The notes under the pieces: model-generated
What the model saw: only the letters and a program-made list of their open reading frames with translations
The model's database searches: none
What the model was told of the DNA's origin: nothing
Part shown: positions 45,435 to 55,091 of the stretch, piece by piece
Layout: every line of letters begins with the position of its first letter
How positions within the stretch are numbered: the first letter of the stretch is position 1
Assembly (NCBI RefSeq): GCF_032164335.1
Contig: NZ_CP134152.1
Span: forward strand, 186,001 to 250,000
DNA length: 64,000 nucleotides
From: Winslowiella toletana
GTDB taxonomy: Bacteria; Pseudomonadota; Gammaproteobacteria; Enterobacterales; Enterobacteriaceae
Reading direction: 5' to 3'
Translations under genes and position numbers: made by a program

Positions 45435-46934
45435 TCAGATAAACCGCAATGCAATCCAGTACAGGCTACCAGAAAGCAAAATCGAGATTGGCAGGGTAAA
45501 TACCCACGCCAGCGCGATGCTCTTGATAGTGCGACTCTGTACGCCGCCGCCGTCAACCAGCATGGTACCGGCTACGGAAGAGGAGAGGATATGGGTGGTG
45601 GATACCGGCATTCCGGTATAACTTGCCACGCCAATTGACACCGCTGCGGTTAGCTGCGCCGACATCCCCTGAGCATAAGTCATGCCTTTTTTACCGATTT
45701 TTTCACCAATGGTGGTCGCCACACGACGCCAGCCAATCATGGTGCCAATCGCCAGTGCCAGCGCAACCGCAATAATAATCCACACCGGTGCATATTCAAC
45801 GGTATTCAGCAGATCGCCTTTCAGCTTATTGAGGAAGCGTTTGTCATCCGCGCTGGTTTCCGGCAGTTTCGCCGCTTTATCGGCGGTGTCGGAAATACAC
45901 ATCAACAGACGACGCATCTGGGCGCGTTGATCGACGTTCAGGCTGTCATAGCTCTGCAGATTATTCAGCAGACCCTGAGCTTGTTGAATCGCCGACAGGG
46001 CGCGGGCGCTGTCACAGTGGAACTCAGTCGGACCGCTTGGCACTTGTTCCGGCGTTGGCACGGCCGGTGGTGCCATCTCGATAATGTGCGCCAGCGTTTT
46101 GCTGTGCTGCTGGTAATACTGCTCGAGATGGTTGACCGCATCGCGGGTACGCGTGATGTCGTAACCGGAAGCATTCATGTTCACCACGAAGCCCGCAGGT
46201 GCCACGCCGATCAATACCAGCATAATCAGGCCGATACCTTTCTGACCATCGTTCGCGCCGTGTGAGTAGCTCACGCCGATAGCGGAAACGATCAGGGCGA
46301 TGCGCGTCCAGAATGGCGGCTTTTTCTTACCGTCGATCTTCTCGCGCTCGGCGGGTGTCATATGGATACGGCGACGTTTTTTATTGCCGCTCCAGTAACG
46401 ACGCAGCAGGAAAATCAGACCACCTGCTACTACCAGACCAATAATCGGAGACAAAATTAACGACATGAAAATGCCGATCATTTTGGGAATATTAAGCGCA
46501 TCGACCACCGAGGTGCCAGTAAGCAACGCGTTGGTCAGACCGATACCAATAATGGCACCAATCAGCGTATGGGAGCTGGACGCAGGCAAACCGAAATACC
46601 AGGTGCCTAAGTTCCAGATTATCGCGGCGAGCAGCATGGAAAAGACCATCGCCAGCCCGTGAGCCGATCCTACATTGAGCAGTAAATCGGTGGGGAGTAG
46701 GTGGACAATTGCATAGGCAACGCTTAAACCGCCCAGCAAAACGCCAAAGAAGTTAAATACCCCGGCCATAACAACCGCTAATTGCGAGCGCATTGCACGG
46801 GTATAAATAACAGTAGCTACTGCGTTGGCGGTATCATGGAAGCCGTTGATAGCTTCGTAGAACAGCACAAACATCAGAGCGAGTACTAATAACAGGCCGG
46901 TATGGTAATCAAGACCAGCAAACAGATGCAGCAT
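45435..46934 (-). CDS. pitA: Low-affinity inorganic phosphate transporter
   Basis: 499 residues, as in E. coli. This inner-membrane carrier takes up metal-phosphate with protons. Duplicated PHO-4 signatures are visible ([16 protein letters not shown] and the [10 protein letters not shown] segment). The frame opens 17 codons further upstream, but ATG 46932-46934 gives the known start [13 protein letters not shown]. It is divergent from yhiN, as in E. coli. Confidence 0.97.
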   Translation of the reverse strand: MLHLFAGLDYHTGLLLVLALMFVLFYEAINGFHDTANAVATVIYTRAMRSQLAVVMAGVFNFFGVLLGGLSVAYAIVHLLPTDLLLNVGSAHGLAMVFSMLLAAIIWNLGTWYFGLPASSSHTLIGAIIGIGLTNALLTGTSVVDALNIPKMIGIFMSLILSPIIGLVVAGGLIFLLRRYWSGNKKRRRIHMTPAEREKIDGKKKPPFWTRIALIVSAIGVSYSHGANDGQKGIGLIMLVLIGVAPAGFVVNMNASGYDITRTRDAVNHLEQYYQQHSKTLAHIIEMAPPAVPTPEQVPSGPTEFHCDSARALSAIQQAQGLLNNLQSYDSLNVDQRAQMRRLLMCISDTADKAAKLPETSADDKRFLNKLKGDLLNTVEYAPVWIIIAVALALAIGTMIGWRRVATTIGEKIGKKGMTYAQGMSAQLTAAVSIGVASYTGMPVSTTHILSSSVAGTMLVDGGGVQSRTIKSIALAWVFTLPISILLSGSLYWIALRFI

Positions 46935-47176
46935 AAGCGTTACGCCATTTTGGAGGACATGAACGCGGCGCATTATCAGCGACAAACCGCGCCGGGGGAA
47001 AGTGAAATATAGACTTTTTTTGACATTAAAGCGTAATAAGACCCGATTAGGGGGTGAAAAAAGCCTATAAATTAAACGGTTACATTGTGTTACTTTCCCA
47101 ACAGTTTTGTTACGCTGGCATCACCGCCAGCAACTCTCTACAATCAGCGTTTTTTGCCAGCCGGCAGGAGTGAGTT

Positions 47177-48361
47177 GTGGAAAAGTTTGACGTTATCATC
47201 ATAGGCGCCGGGGCCGCAGGACTGTTCTGCGCCGCACAGGCAGGCCAGCGCGGTCGCCGGGTGCTGCTGCTGGATAACGGCAAAAAGCCAGGACGCAAAA
47301 TTCTGATGTCCGGTGGCGGGCGCTGCAACTTCACCAATCTCTATACCGAACCGGCGGCCTATCTGTCGCACAACCCGCATTTTGCCAAATCGGCACTGGC
47401 GCGTTACACCCAGTGGGATTTTATCGATCTGGTTAACCGTCACGGCATTGCCTGGCATGAAAAAACGCTTGGTCAGCTGTTCTGCGATGACTCGGCGCAA
47501 CAGATTGTTGAGCTGCTGCTGAAAGAGTGTCAGCAGGGGAATGTCACGCTGCGCCTGCGCAGTGAAGTGTTGAATGTCGAACGCGATGAGCAGGGTTATA
47601 CCCTGCAGTTGAATGGCGGCACGGTGCAGGCGGAAAAACTGGTGATCGCCAGCGGTGGCTTATCCATGCCGGGCTTAGGTGCCACGCCGTTCGGTTACAA
47701 ACTGGCTGAACAGTTTGGCCTGCGGGTCTTCCCGACGCGCGCCGCACTGGTGCCCTTTACCCTGCATAAACCTTTACTCGACCATTTGCAGACGCTTTCC
47801 GGCGTATCGCTGCCGACGGTAATGAGCGCTGAAGACGGCACGGTGTTTAAAGAAGCGATGCTGTTTACCCATCGTGGGCTTTCCGGTCCGGCGGTATTAC
47901 AGCTTTCCAGCTACTGGCAACCGGGTGAGTTTATTACCATCGATTTGTCGCCAGCGCAGGATCTGGAAGCGTTTATTAATGAAGAGCGCGCGGCTCATCC
48001 GAATCAGAGCCTGAAAAATACCCTGGCAAAAGTGTTGCCGAAGCGGTTGATTGAGGTGCTGCAAACGCTGGCGATTGTGCCGGACGTCACGCTTAAGCAG
48101 CTGAACAGTCGTCAGCAGAGTGAACTGGCGGCGACGCTGCACCAGTGGCGGGTGCAGCCAAATGGCACTGAAGGCTACCGCACCGCCGAAGTGACGCTGG
48201 GCGGGGTCGATACCACTCAGCTTTCATCCAAAACCATGGAAGCGCGTGAGGTGGCCGGTTTGTACTTTATCGGTGAAGTGGTCGATGTCACCGGTTGGTT
48301 AGGCGGTTATAACTTCCAGTGGGCATGGAGCTCGGCCTGGGCTTGCGCGCAAGCGGTTTAA
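47177..48361 (+). CDS. yhiN: YhiN-family FAD-dependent oxidoreductase
   Basis: 394 residues (E. coli 400). The N-terminal dinucleotide-binding motif IIIGAGAAGLFCAAQAG is followed by RKILMSGGGRCNFTNL, the HI0933-like signature, and the C-terminal VDVTGWLGGYNFQWAWSSA. The substrate is unknown. The start is GTG at 47177, with AGGAGTGA upstream. Backbone gene; the accessory fimbrial region begins after it. Confidence 0.93.
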   Translation: MEKFDVIIIGAGAAGLFCAAQAGQRGRRVLLLDNGKKPGRKILMSGGGRCNFTNLYTEPAAYLSHNPHFAKSALARYTQWDFIDLVNRHGIAWHEKTLGQLFCDDSAQQIVELLLKECQQGNVTLRLRSEVLNVERDEQGYTLQLNGGTVQAEKLVIASGGLSMPGLGATPFGYKLAEQFGLRVFPTRAALVPFTLHKPLLDHLQTLSGVSLPTVMSAEDGTVFKEAMLFTHRGLSGPAVLQLSSYWQPGEFITIDLSPAQDLEAFINEERAAHPNQSLKNTLAKVLPKRLIEVLQTLAIVPDVTLKQLNSRQQSELAATLHQWRVQPNGTEGYRTAEVTLGGVDTTQLSSKTMEAREVAGLYFIGEVVDVTGWLGGYNFQWAWSSAWACAQAV

Positions 48362-48775
48362 ATTTTTGGGCGATAAACGTTGTACATAACGCTTCTGTTT
48401 TGTACGAAGTTATCCTTGTGAACTTTGGCATCAGGACATTGATTAGGCTTCACCTGTACTCAGAACAGCTCAAAACAGAGAGTGGATGACATTGTCGATG
48501 GTGCGTCTTACAGGTAAACGCTTGAGTTGCCTGGGGGGCACATTGCCAAAAGTATGATAAAAATACCGGAAAATCATCAGCATTCTGAAGTCAGAGTCGA
48601 TACCTTGCTTTAGATGCTCATTGTTTAGCAGACTTTTAAGCCTTAACGAGTTACGCCATCGACGATTATCGCCATCTGATACGCCAAAATTATTAGCTGA
48701 TTAACACTTAACGTTGCCGATTGGTTGCAATATAAGAACGTAGAAAATTTGAGTACTTAATTGATTAATGGACGA
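48362..48775. other. Gap between yhiN and the winged-helix regulator
   Basis: 414 bases with no complete gene, RNA or terminator recognised. The only structure is a stop-to-stop minus-strand frame at 48470-48700, listed separately. GTACATAAC and TTGTACGAAGTTAT near 48381-48414 are a weak imperfect repeat. Confidence 0.4.
48470..48700 (-). pseudogene. Possible C-terminal remnant of an unrecognised gene
   Basis: On the minus strand 76 codons are open between TAA (48701-48703) and TGA (48470-48472). The translation (SANNFGVSDGDNRRWRNSL at the start, then IDSDFRMLMIFRYFYHTFGN, ending TIDNVIHSLF) looks protein-like in composition. No start codon with a ribosome site exists near the 5' end; the first ATG is within FRMLMIF. 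It could be the tail of a gene lost by deletion. The family is not recognised and the call is tentative. Confidence 0.35.
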
Positions 48776-49585
48776 TTACTCCGATATCGTAGCAATACTG
48801 TTTTCTATAATTTTGTAGCGTGTTACACATCGTAAGCCTTTATCAGTTTCCGATGAACAAATCATTGCAAAAACATCCTTATTGGCTTCCTGAACTTTCG
48901 TCAGGTACATAAATTCGTTTGATGAACAGGTAAACTCCTTATCTTTCAACAGGCCTACATATTTATCCCAGTTTGCCTTGAAGTTATTGTTGTCTACATA
49001 GACGTTACAATCATTTATACGCGCTATTTTATTGTGAGCGTAGACAAGCTGTTCGCGGTGTATTGGCGAAGCCATTAAGGAAAAGTAAATTATGATGGCT
49101 AATACCAGAAAAAATAAAGCAGGAATGATTATTTTCAAATTCAAACTTTTTATCCACGAATTTTTCTCTGGTATAGCCTTCTCAGGAGGCGTTTCTGTAT
49201 TGTCATCTGACAGTTCTTCCAACAATATCGGATCTGCTATTTTTTCTTCTTTCTCAATAAAATCAACCGCCCCTATAAAGGTGAATCCTATCTTAGGAAT
49301 GGTTTTTACCGTGGAGTGTAAGATGCCTGCGCTACGCAAATTTTTGCGTAGAAGTGAAACATTTTGATATAAAGTATTCGCAGTCACCAGCTGTCCGTGC
49401 TTTTCCCAGACCTCTTTAAATATTTTTTCCTGACTCACTACTTCTCCGTGATTATGCAAGAGTAATAGCAGAAATCGGCTTACAGGAGTGTTCATAAGGG
49501 TCTCCTTGCCGCGCAATCCCAATGGAGTAAGCGTACGATCGGAGGGACTGAAGATCACAATGTTTTCCAGTAGTATTTTTTCCAT
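48776..49585 (-). CDS. Membrane-anchored winged-helix regulator (CadC/ToxR-like), probable fimbrial regulator
   Basis: 269 residues. An OmpR-type winged helix occupies about residues 1-107 (FKEVWEKHGQLVTANTLYQNV, STVKTIPKIGFTFIG). One membrane helix lies at 152-171, then a periplasmic domain of about 95 residues with four cysteines (193, 220, 243, 253) that could form disulphides. This layout allows a signal outside the inner membrane to control DNA binding directly. It is divergent from the fimbrial operon, so that operon is its likely target (inference). Confidence 0.8.
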   Translation of the reverse strand: MEKILLENIVIFSPSDRTLTPLGLRGKETLMNTPVSRFLLLLLHNHGEVVSQEKIFKEVWEKHGQLVTANTLYQNVSLLRKNLRSAGILHSTVKTIPKIGFTFIGAVDFIEKEEKIADPILLEELSDDNTETPPEKAIPEKNSWIKSLNLKIIIPALFFLVLAIIIYFSLMASPIHREQLVYAHNKIARINDCNVYVDNNNFKANWDKYVGLLKDKEFTCSSNEFMYLTKVQEANKDVFAMICSSETDKGLRCVTRYKIIENSIATISE

Positions 49586-50005
49586 AAATTCAATAACCTA
49601 TAACTTGAAGCAATAAATTTCTTAAGTGATCATACAGCAGCTTAAGATTTTTTTCTTAAGAAATTATATTCATATATAACAATGATTTAATAAATAAACT
49701 GTGTTCTTTATTTATGCTGCAAGATAAAACTTAAGGAGTGTTACAGGAGTCTGGCCATAACCGGCTAATTCGTTGTTATTTATATATTTTTCTCTTAATA
49801 AGAATATTTAACATTACTTCATTCAAAGAAATATCCTAATAACTGTATATTTTCTCACGGCAAAACCGAGATGTTTCTTAAATTCATATACACAGATGAT
49901 ATCAAGTAATTTTGATAAACATTGTGATTAGCGTGATTGATTTAATTATAGTGCCAGGATCTCTATCCCATGAAATTAGTAAACATAATGAAATGGAAGT
50001 TCGAT
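49586..50005. promoter_or_regulatory. Divergent regulator-fimbria promoter region with repeated CTTAAG sites
   Basis: 420 AT-rich bases. CTTAAG occurs at 49621-49626, 49641-49646 and 49655-49660. AAATTTCTTAAG (49615-49626) and CTTAAGAAATT (49655-49665) form a wide inverted repeat. TTCTTAAGAA at 49653-49662 is also the core of the palindrome before the hilA-type gene. These are close upstream of the winged-helix regulator and could be its own sites. The fimbrial ribosome site GGAAG is at 49994-49998. Confidence 0.5.
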
Positions 50006-50533
50006 ATGAAAAAGCAATTATTTGTAGCAACAATTCTATCAACAAGTCTTTTTTCATCCGTAAATGTCTTCGCTGAGGATGGCCGGATTAACTTTGTCGG
50101 CAGTATTACCGATGAGGCCTGCACTGTGGTGAATAATCCGGGTAATCCCCTGACGGTGACCTTAGGCACAGTTAACCGTACGTCGCTGGATGGCGGTGCA
50201 GGTAAAACAGCGGCTCCAACGAGTTTTGCCATAAAGCTGACAGATTGTCCTTCAACTGTTACCAGTGCAACTGTGAAGTTTGACGGAAAATCAGCTAATG
50301 GCGATAACACCGCTCTGGCACTCACTGCAGATACTGACGTTGCAACTGGGGTCGGAATTCAGATTACTGATGCTCAGAATGCAATTGTGCCGTTATATAC
50401 AGACTCTTCTGTCTACGATCTTGTTCAGGGTGAAAATAGTCTTAATTTTGTCGCACGCTATCTCTCGATTGCAGACAAAGTTGAAGCAGGCCCGGCTAAC
50501 TCGACCAGTCAGTTTACAATTGCTTATAACTAA
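50006..50533 (+). CDS. Major fimbrial subunit (chaperone-usher type 1 family)
   Basis: 175 residues. The signal peptide MKKQLFVATILSTSLFSSVN continues to VFA, followed by a mature pilin with the N-terminal strand (INFVGSITDEAC), a paired-cysteine fold and a C-terminal beta strand ending FTIAYN, as needed for donor-strand exchange. The frame opens at ATG 49970, but ATG 50006 has GGAAG seven bases upstream and gives a clean signal peptide. It is first in the operon and followed by a strong hairpin, consistent with being the abundant subunit. Confidence 0.9.
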   Translation: MKKQLFVATILSTSLFSSVNVFAEDGRINFVGSITDEACTVVNNPGNPLTVTLGTVNRTSLDGGAGKTAAPTSFAIKLTDCPSTVTSATVKFDGKSANGDNTALALTADTDVATGVGIQITDAQNAIVPLYTDSSVYDLVQGENSLNFVARYLSIADKVEAGPANSTSQFTIAYN

Positions 50534-50574
50534 GCGGTGATTGAAACTTGCCCATTACCGGGCGGGGTTAAAAT

Positions 50575-50606
50575 ATATACGGACTGGATATAACCAGTCC
50601 GTATAT
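50575..50606 (+). terminator. Intercistronic hairpin between major pilin and chaperone genes
   Basis: A perfect 13-bp stem (ATATACGGACTGG / CCAGTCCGTATAT) with loop ATATAA lies between the pilin stop and the chaperone start. The stem is followed by TTTAT. Such hairpins attenuate transcription or protect upstream mRNA and raise the pilin to chaperone/usher ratio. Confidence 0.75.
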
Positions 50607-50624
50607 TTATCCGGAGTGGATGTT

Positions 50625-51311
50625 ATGAAAAACTGCCTTAAGGCTTTATCAATTATTTTACTTCTAACCACAAGCTTTGCTCAGGCGGTGGGAGCGGGTG
50701 GAGTGACTGTAGGCGGTACTCGCTTAATCTATGAGGGTGCAAAAAAAGAAGCCGCTATAAACGTCACAAATACCGATACCATTCCTTACCTTATCCAGTC
50801 CTGGGCGGAAAACTCAGATAATGGTGCAGGTAAAGCGCCTTTTATTGTTACACCTCCGCTGTTTCGTCTGGAAGGTAATCAGCAGAACGTGCTGCGAGTC
50901 GTACGCACGGGGGGTCATCTCCCGGAAGATCGTGAATCCCTTTTTTGGTTGAACATAAAAACGATCCCGGCCGCAAACAAAAACGAAGCGACTAATACCC
51001 TGCAGATCGCGGTTAAAACTCGCATAAAACTGATTTATCGGCCTCAAACTCTTCGCGGCGTTCCGGAAGATGTGGCCGCTAAACTTCACTGGCGTCAGTC
51101 CGGTAATCAGCTGACTGTCACTAATCCGACACCGTTCGTAATGAACTTCCAGTCGGTAAAAGTAGGCGGGAAAGAAATAAAGACCGCGACCTATGTGATG
51201 CCTCACTCTCAGGCTACGTTCACTATGCCCACAGGCGCATCAGGCAGCGTTTCCTGGGCGTTAATTAACGATTACGGTGGTTTTGGAAAACAGTACACAA
51301 ATAGCCATTAG
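50625..51311 (+). CDS. Periplasmic fimbrial chaperone
   Basis: 228 residues. The signal peptide (MKNCLKALSIILLLTTSFAQ) precedes a two-domain PapD-like fold. GVTVGGTRLIYEGAKKEAA and RESLFWLNIKTIP are the G1 strand/family signatures that bind pilin subunits. The upstream open frame to 50541 is ignored because ATG 50625 follows a GGAGTGG site and begins the signal peptide. Confidence 0.93.
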   Translation: MKNCLKALSIILLLTTSFAQAVGAGGVTVGGTRLIYEGAKKEAAINVTNTDTIPYLIQSWAENSDNGAGKAPFIVTPPLFRLEGNQQNVLRVVRTGGHLPEDRESLFWLNIKTIPAANKNEATNTLQIAVKTRIKLIYRPQTLRGVPEDVAAKLHWRQSGNQLTVTNPTPFVMNFQSVKVGGKEIKTATYVMPHSQATFTMPTGASGSVSWALINDYGGFGKQYTNSH

Positions 51312-51387
51312 CAGCATATTCCGAGAAGCATGGGCTTAAATAACAATAAAAAAGAACATATTTATTACAGAGCCTAAGGGATTAAGG

Positions 51388-53988
51388 ATGAACATCATTA
51401 ATCGCAAAAATAAAACTAATCAACAATATTTAACCAGACTGTCATATTTTTTTGCAGCCCAATTAGCCCTGGCGGCTGGATTGATGGAATATGCACAAGC
51501 AGAGGATTATTTTAATCCAGCACTACTGGAATTAACAGCGCCCGATCAAATGGCAGCCGATTTGTCTATCTTTGAGAAAAAAGGTGGACAAATTCCGGGA
51601 ACCTATCGTGTAGATATTTATCTGAATAATACAATGATGGAAACCCGCGAGGTTGAGTTTCGCATGATGAAGAATCAGGCTGGAATCGAGACTTTGCAGC
51701 CCTGTCTTCAAATCAGCGATCTTGAAAACTGGGGAGTGCTGGTAAAAAAAATTCCAGACTTAAATGTCGCTGGTTGCAATTGCGCTAATTTGCAGGCTGT
51801 ACCAGATGTCAGTAGCGATTTCATATTCGGCCGGCAACAGCTATTGCTGAGTTTCCCACAGTCATTAGTCAGCAATTCTGTTCGGGGTTGGGTGGACGCT
51901 AAACAATGGGATGATGGTATTTCAGCATTCTTAATTAACTATAGCGTTAGCGGAGCTAATAATTACGTCGACAGCAGTCAGGGTAGCGACGCTAACAGCC
52001 AATATATCAATCTGCGGCCAGGCATTAATGTCGGCCCCTGGCGATTCCGTAATTATACCACCTGGTCCAGAACCAGCGCTGATGCCAGGGATGAGACGGT
52101 CAGCAAATGGAATACTGTGTACACTTATGCCAGGCGTAATTTAATCGATCTGAAAAGTCAGTTGACCCTGGGGGATACCACCACACCCTCCGAGGTATTC
52201 GACAGTATTCCTTTCAGAGGAGCACAGCTCGCCTCAGACGATGATATGTTGCCTGAAAGTCTCAAAGGCTATGCGCCCGTGGTGCGCGGCATTGCCCGAA
52301 CTAACGCGCAAGTTACCATCAGGCAGAATGGTTATATTGTGTATCAGACCTACGTCTCGCCGGGTAGTTTTGAAATTAATGATATGTACCCCACAGGGGG
52401 ATCGGGTGATCTGTTTGTCACGATAAAGGAATCTGACGGTAGCGAACAGCAGTTAGTTGTCCCTTATGCCTCGCTGCCGGTATTGCAGCGAACGGGGCGC
52501 TTAAAGTACAGCCTGACATCAGGGGTTTATCGTTCAAACGATAGCATCGCAGATAAAACCCCACTTATGGAAGCTACGGCAATTTATGGCTTGCCGTGGG
52601 GGTTTACTCTCTATGGTGGCGGACAAGTCAGCAGTCACTATCAGTCAGTGTCACTGGGCCAGGGGAAAAACCTGGGCGACCTTGGGGCGATCTCTGTTGA
52701 TATGACTCAGGCATGGTCAACGCGAAAAAATGACCAACAGGAGAGTGGTCAGTCGTGGCGGATCCGCTACAGCAAAAACTTCGTTGAAACCGGGACGAAT
52801 TTCGCGATGTCGGGTTACCGTTATGGCACCAAAGGTTTTTGGAATATGCAGGAAGTATTAGATACCTATGTCAATGACAGATCAACTGCGGTAAAGGAAC
52901 GGCGTCGAAATCGCGCGGAGATGACGCTGAACCAGTCTTTATGGCAAGGCTGGGGGAGCATTGCATTGACCGCCGTCCGTGAAGATTACTGGAGTACTGG
53001 CCGAAGTATGGCGTCATATGGTACCAGCTACAACAACTCATACAGTGGTATCAGCATAGGGATTAGCTACAGCTATAACCGTAACGCCTTAAGCGCAACA
53101 ACCGCAACAACGACCGGCTGGGAAGGGAGCCGTATTTACGAAAGGGATCAGTTACTGGCAGTCAACGTCAGCGTGCCGCTGGATCGTCTGTTCCGTAACC
53201 ATCCTACGTATGTTAATTACATGATGAATACCAGTAAAAATGGTCATTCAACTAATAGCGTGAATATCGGCGGAACGCTTCTTGAACGTAATAATCTGAG
53301 CTGGAATGTACAGGAAGGTTATGGAACTCAGGGCAATGGTAATACTGGTGGCGTTAATGCTAATTGGCGTGCGACCTATGGTGAAGTAACGGGTGGTTAT
53401 GCAAGAGACAACTATACACAACGCGTAAATTATGGTCTGCAGGGCGGTATAGTCGCGCATGAATACGGTGTGACATTCGGGCAGCCTCAAGGGGAGACGA
53501 TAGCGCTGATAGCCGCGCCTGGTGCTAAAGGCGTTGGTGTTCAAAATCAAACAGGTGTTCGCACTGACTTTCGCGGTTACACCATTGTTCCGTACGTCAG
53601 TCCATACCGTAAAAACGATCTTACGCTGGATACACAAACGCTAAAAGATGACACGGAATTGGCATTAACGACGCAAACAGTGGTGCCAACACGCGGTGCT
53701 GTTGTCATGGCTAATTATAAAGTCAGTGTAGGTTCACGCGTCCTGATGACAATCATAAGGCCTGGCGGAAAGCCGGTGCCATTCGGTGCGACAGTGACAG
53801 ACCGGGCATCGAAAGAGGATCAGGGATTTATTGTTGGCGATGCGGGTCAGGTATATCTGACGGGGCTGAAAGTTAAGGGGCAATTAAACGTTAAGTGGGG
53901 CCATGCTCCTGATGAACAGTGCAGTGTCGATTACTCTTTACCGAATAACTCGCACGGTATTCTGGATATTAACGGCCAATGTCGCTGA
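51388..53988 (+). CDS. Outer-membrane fimbrial usher
   Basis: 866 residues, the usual size of FimD/PapC ushers. A signal region to about residue 38 is followed by the N-terminal subunit-binding domain, a 24-strand pore with a plug (about residues 220-330) and C-terminal beta domains ending with paired cysteines (EQCSVDY, INGQCR). Motifs such as SFEINDMYPTGGSGDL are family signatures. The unusually long hydrophobic leader includes an N-terminal Asn/Lys-rich extension. Confidence 0.95.
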   Translation: MNIINRKNKTNQQYLTRLSYFFAAQLALAAGLMEYAQAEDYFNPALLELTAPDQMAADLSIFEKKGGQIPGTYRVDIYLNNTMMETREVEFRMMKNQAGIETLQPCLQISDLENWGVLVKKIPDLNVAGCNCANLQAVPDVSSDFIFGRQQLLLSFPQSLVSNSVRGWVDAKQWDDGISAFLINYSVSGANNYVDSSQGSDANSQYINLRPGINVGPWRFRNYTTWSRTSADARDETVSKWNTVYTYARRNLIDLKSQLTLGDTTTPSEVFDSIPFRGAQLASDDDMLPESLKGYAPVVRGIARTNAQVTIRQNGYIVYQTYVSPGSFEINDMYPTGGSGDLFVTIKESDGSEQQLVVPYASLPVLQRTGRLKYSLTSGVYRSNDSIADKTPLMEATAIYGLPWGFTLYGGGQVSSHYQSVSLGQGKNLGDLGAISVDMTQAWSTRKNDQQESGQSWRIRYSKNFVETGTNFAMSGYRYGTKGFWNMQEVLDTYVNDRSTAVKERRRNRAEMTLNQSLWQGWGSIALTAVREDYWSTGRSMASYGTSYNNSYSGISIGISYSYNRNALSATTATTTGWEGSRIYERDQLLAVNVSVPLDRLFRNHPTYVNYMMNTSKNGHSTNSVNIGGTLLERNNLSWNVQEGYGTQGNGNTGGVNANWRATYGEVTGGYARDNYTQRVNYGLQGGIVAHEYGVTFGQPQGETIALIAAPGAKGVGVQNQTGVRTDFRGYTIVPYVSPYRKNDLTLDTQTLKDDTELALTTQTVVPTRGAVVMANYKVSVGSRVLMTIIRPGGKPVPFGATVTDRASKEDQGFIVGDAGQVYLTGLKVKGQLNVKWGHAPDEQCSVDYSLPNNSHGILDINGQCR

Positions 53989-53999
53989 GGAATAATGAT

Positions 54000-55049
54000 A
54001 TGCTGGTGTATAAAATATATTTTTTGATTAATAACCCGTTTAAATCCATTACAGGGTTAGCCTGTTTTCTATTATTAATTACCGGAAATAACGCTTTAGC
54101 GTCAGTTACCTGTACAAAGAATGTTAACAGCATTTCTGTCTCGGGGGGGACAATATCTGTCCAGCGTGATAAATCTGTCGGTGAATCATTTTCTAATGTT
54201 TTAAGCGGTAACATGCAGGAAGTTGCTTCTTGCTCAATAAAAAATAACGACAGTTTTTACATAAATTTAGAGTCAGCAATTCCGAACAGTACAAAAACAC
54301 CAATCTTTGGAAATAAGGCCGTCTTCTCGACAGGTGTCAACGGCGTAGGCTTAATTATGGGAGTCAGTGGGGGGCTAAGTGATCCCGGCAGAACAGGCTA
54401 TTACATCAGATCTGGTAATAACACAATCAATCTGACGGGATTATGGAATAGTGGTTCTGGAGGTCCCTATCCGATTTATATACAGAACTTATTCCAATTT
54501 ATTAAGACCGAGCAACCCATGCTATCCGGAAATATTTCTGGCAGAGTTGCCAATGTTGTCCTGAGACAAGGGACGGTAAACGGGCCAATATTGCTGACTA
54601 TTCCAGTGAACCTCACAGCAACTGTAAAAGTGTTGGCCTGTTCTGTCAGTAGCTCTAACGTTACTGTCCCTCTGGACACTGTTTTTGCTGATACTTTTAA
54701 TGCTGTTGGATCGACTAAAGGCGACAGCCTGTTTACGGTGGGGCTGAGTTGCGATGCCGGAGCCAGAATCAACGCCACAATGAATTTTACGCAGGACGAA
54801 GATACGGCTGACAATAGTGTTATCGCATTAACAGGTAAAGGAAACCCTGATGTCGCTACTGGTGTTGGCATACAATTATTGTATGGCTCTACGCCATTGA
54901 AAAATAATACTAATGTAGTGCTAAAAACATCAGAAGGTGGGCAGGAATTTCCACCGGGAGCTTTTACTGCAAGGTATTTTCAGACCCAAAAAACGGTTAA
55001 GCCAGGTAGCGCCAATGCAACAGCAACCATGACGTTGACTTATCAATAA
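54000..55049 (+). CDS. Fimbrial tip adhesin, two-domain
   Basis: 349 residues. The signal peptide (ending NNALA) leads to an N-terminal domain of about 185 residues without pilin similarity, presumably the receptor-binding lectin-like domain. A C-terminal pilin domain follows (VLACSVSSSNVTVPLDTVF and a final TMTLTYQ strand). An ATG at 53979 overlaps the usher, but ATG 54000 has GAGGA eight bases upstream and is preferred. Its place after the usher and the two-domain size mark it as the adhesin. The ligand is unknown. Confidence 0.85.
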   Translation: MLVYKIYFLINNPFKSITGLACFLLLITGNNALASVTCTKNVNSISVSGGTISVQRDKSVGESFSNVLSGNMQEVASCSIKNNDSFYINLESAIPNSTKTPIFGNKAVFSTGVNGVGLIMGVSGGLSDPGRTGYYIRSGNNTINLTGLWNSGSGGPYPIYIQNLFQFIKTEQPMLSGNISGRVANVVLRQGTVNGPILLTIPVNLTATVKVLACSVSSSNVTVPLDTVFADTFNAVGSTKGDSLFTVGLSCDAGARINATMNFTQDEDTADNSVIALTGKGNPDVATGVGIQLLYGSTPLKNNTNVVLKTSEGGQEFPPGAFTARYFQTQKTVKPGSANATATMTLTYQ

Positions 55050-55091
55050 TAAATCAGCGTGTGGTGATGGTGCTCATGTGAAGGATCTTTT

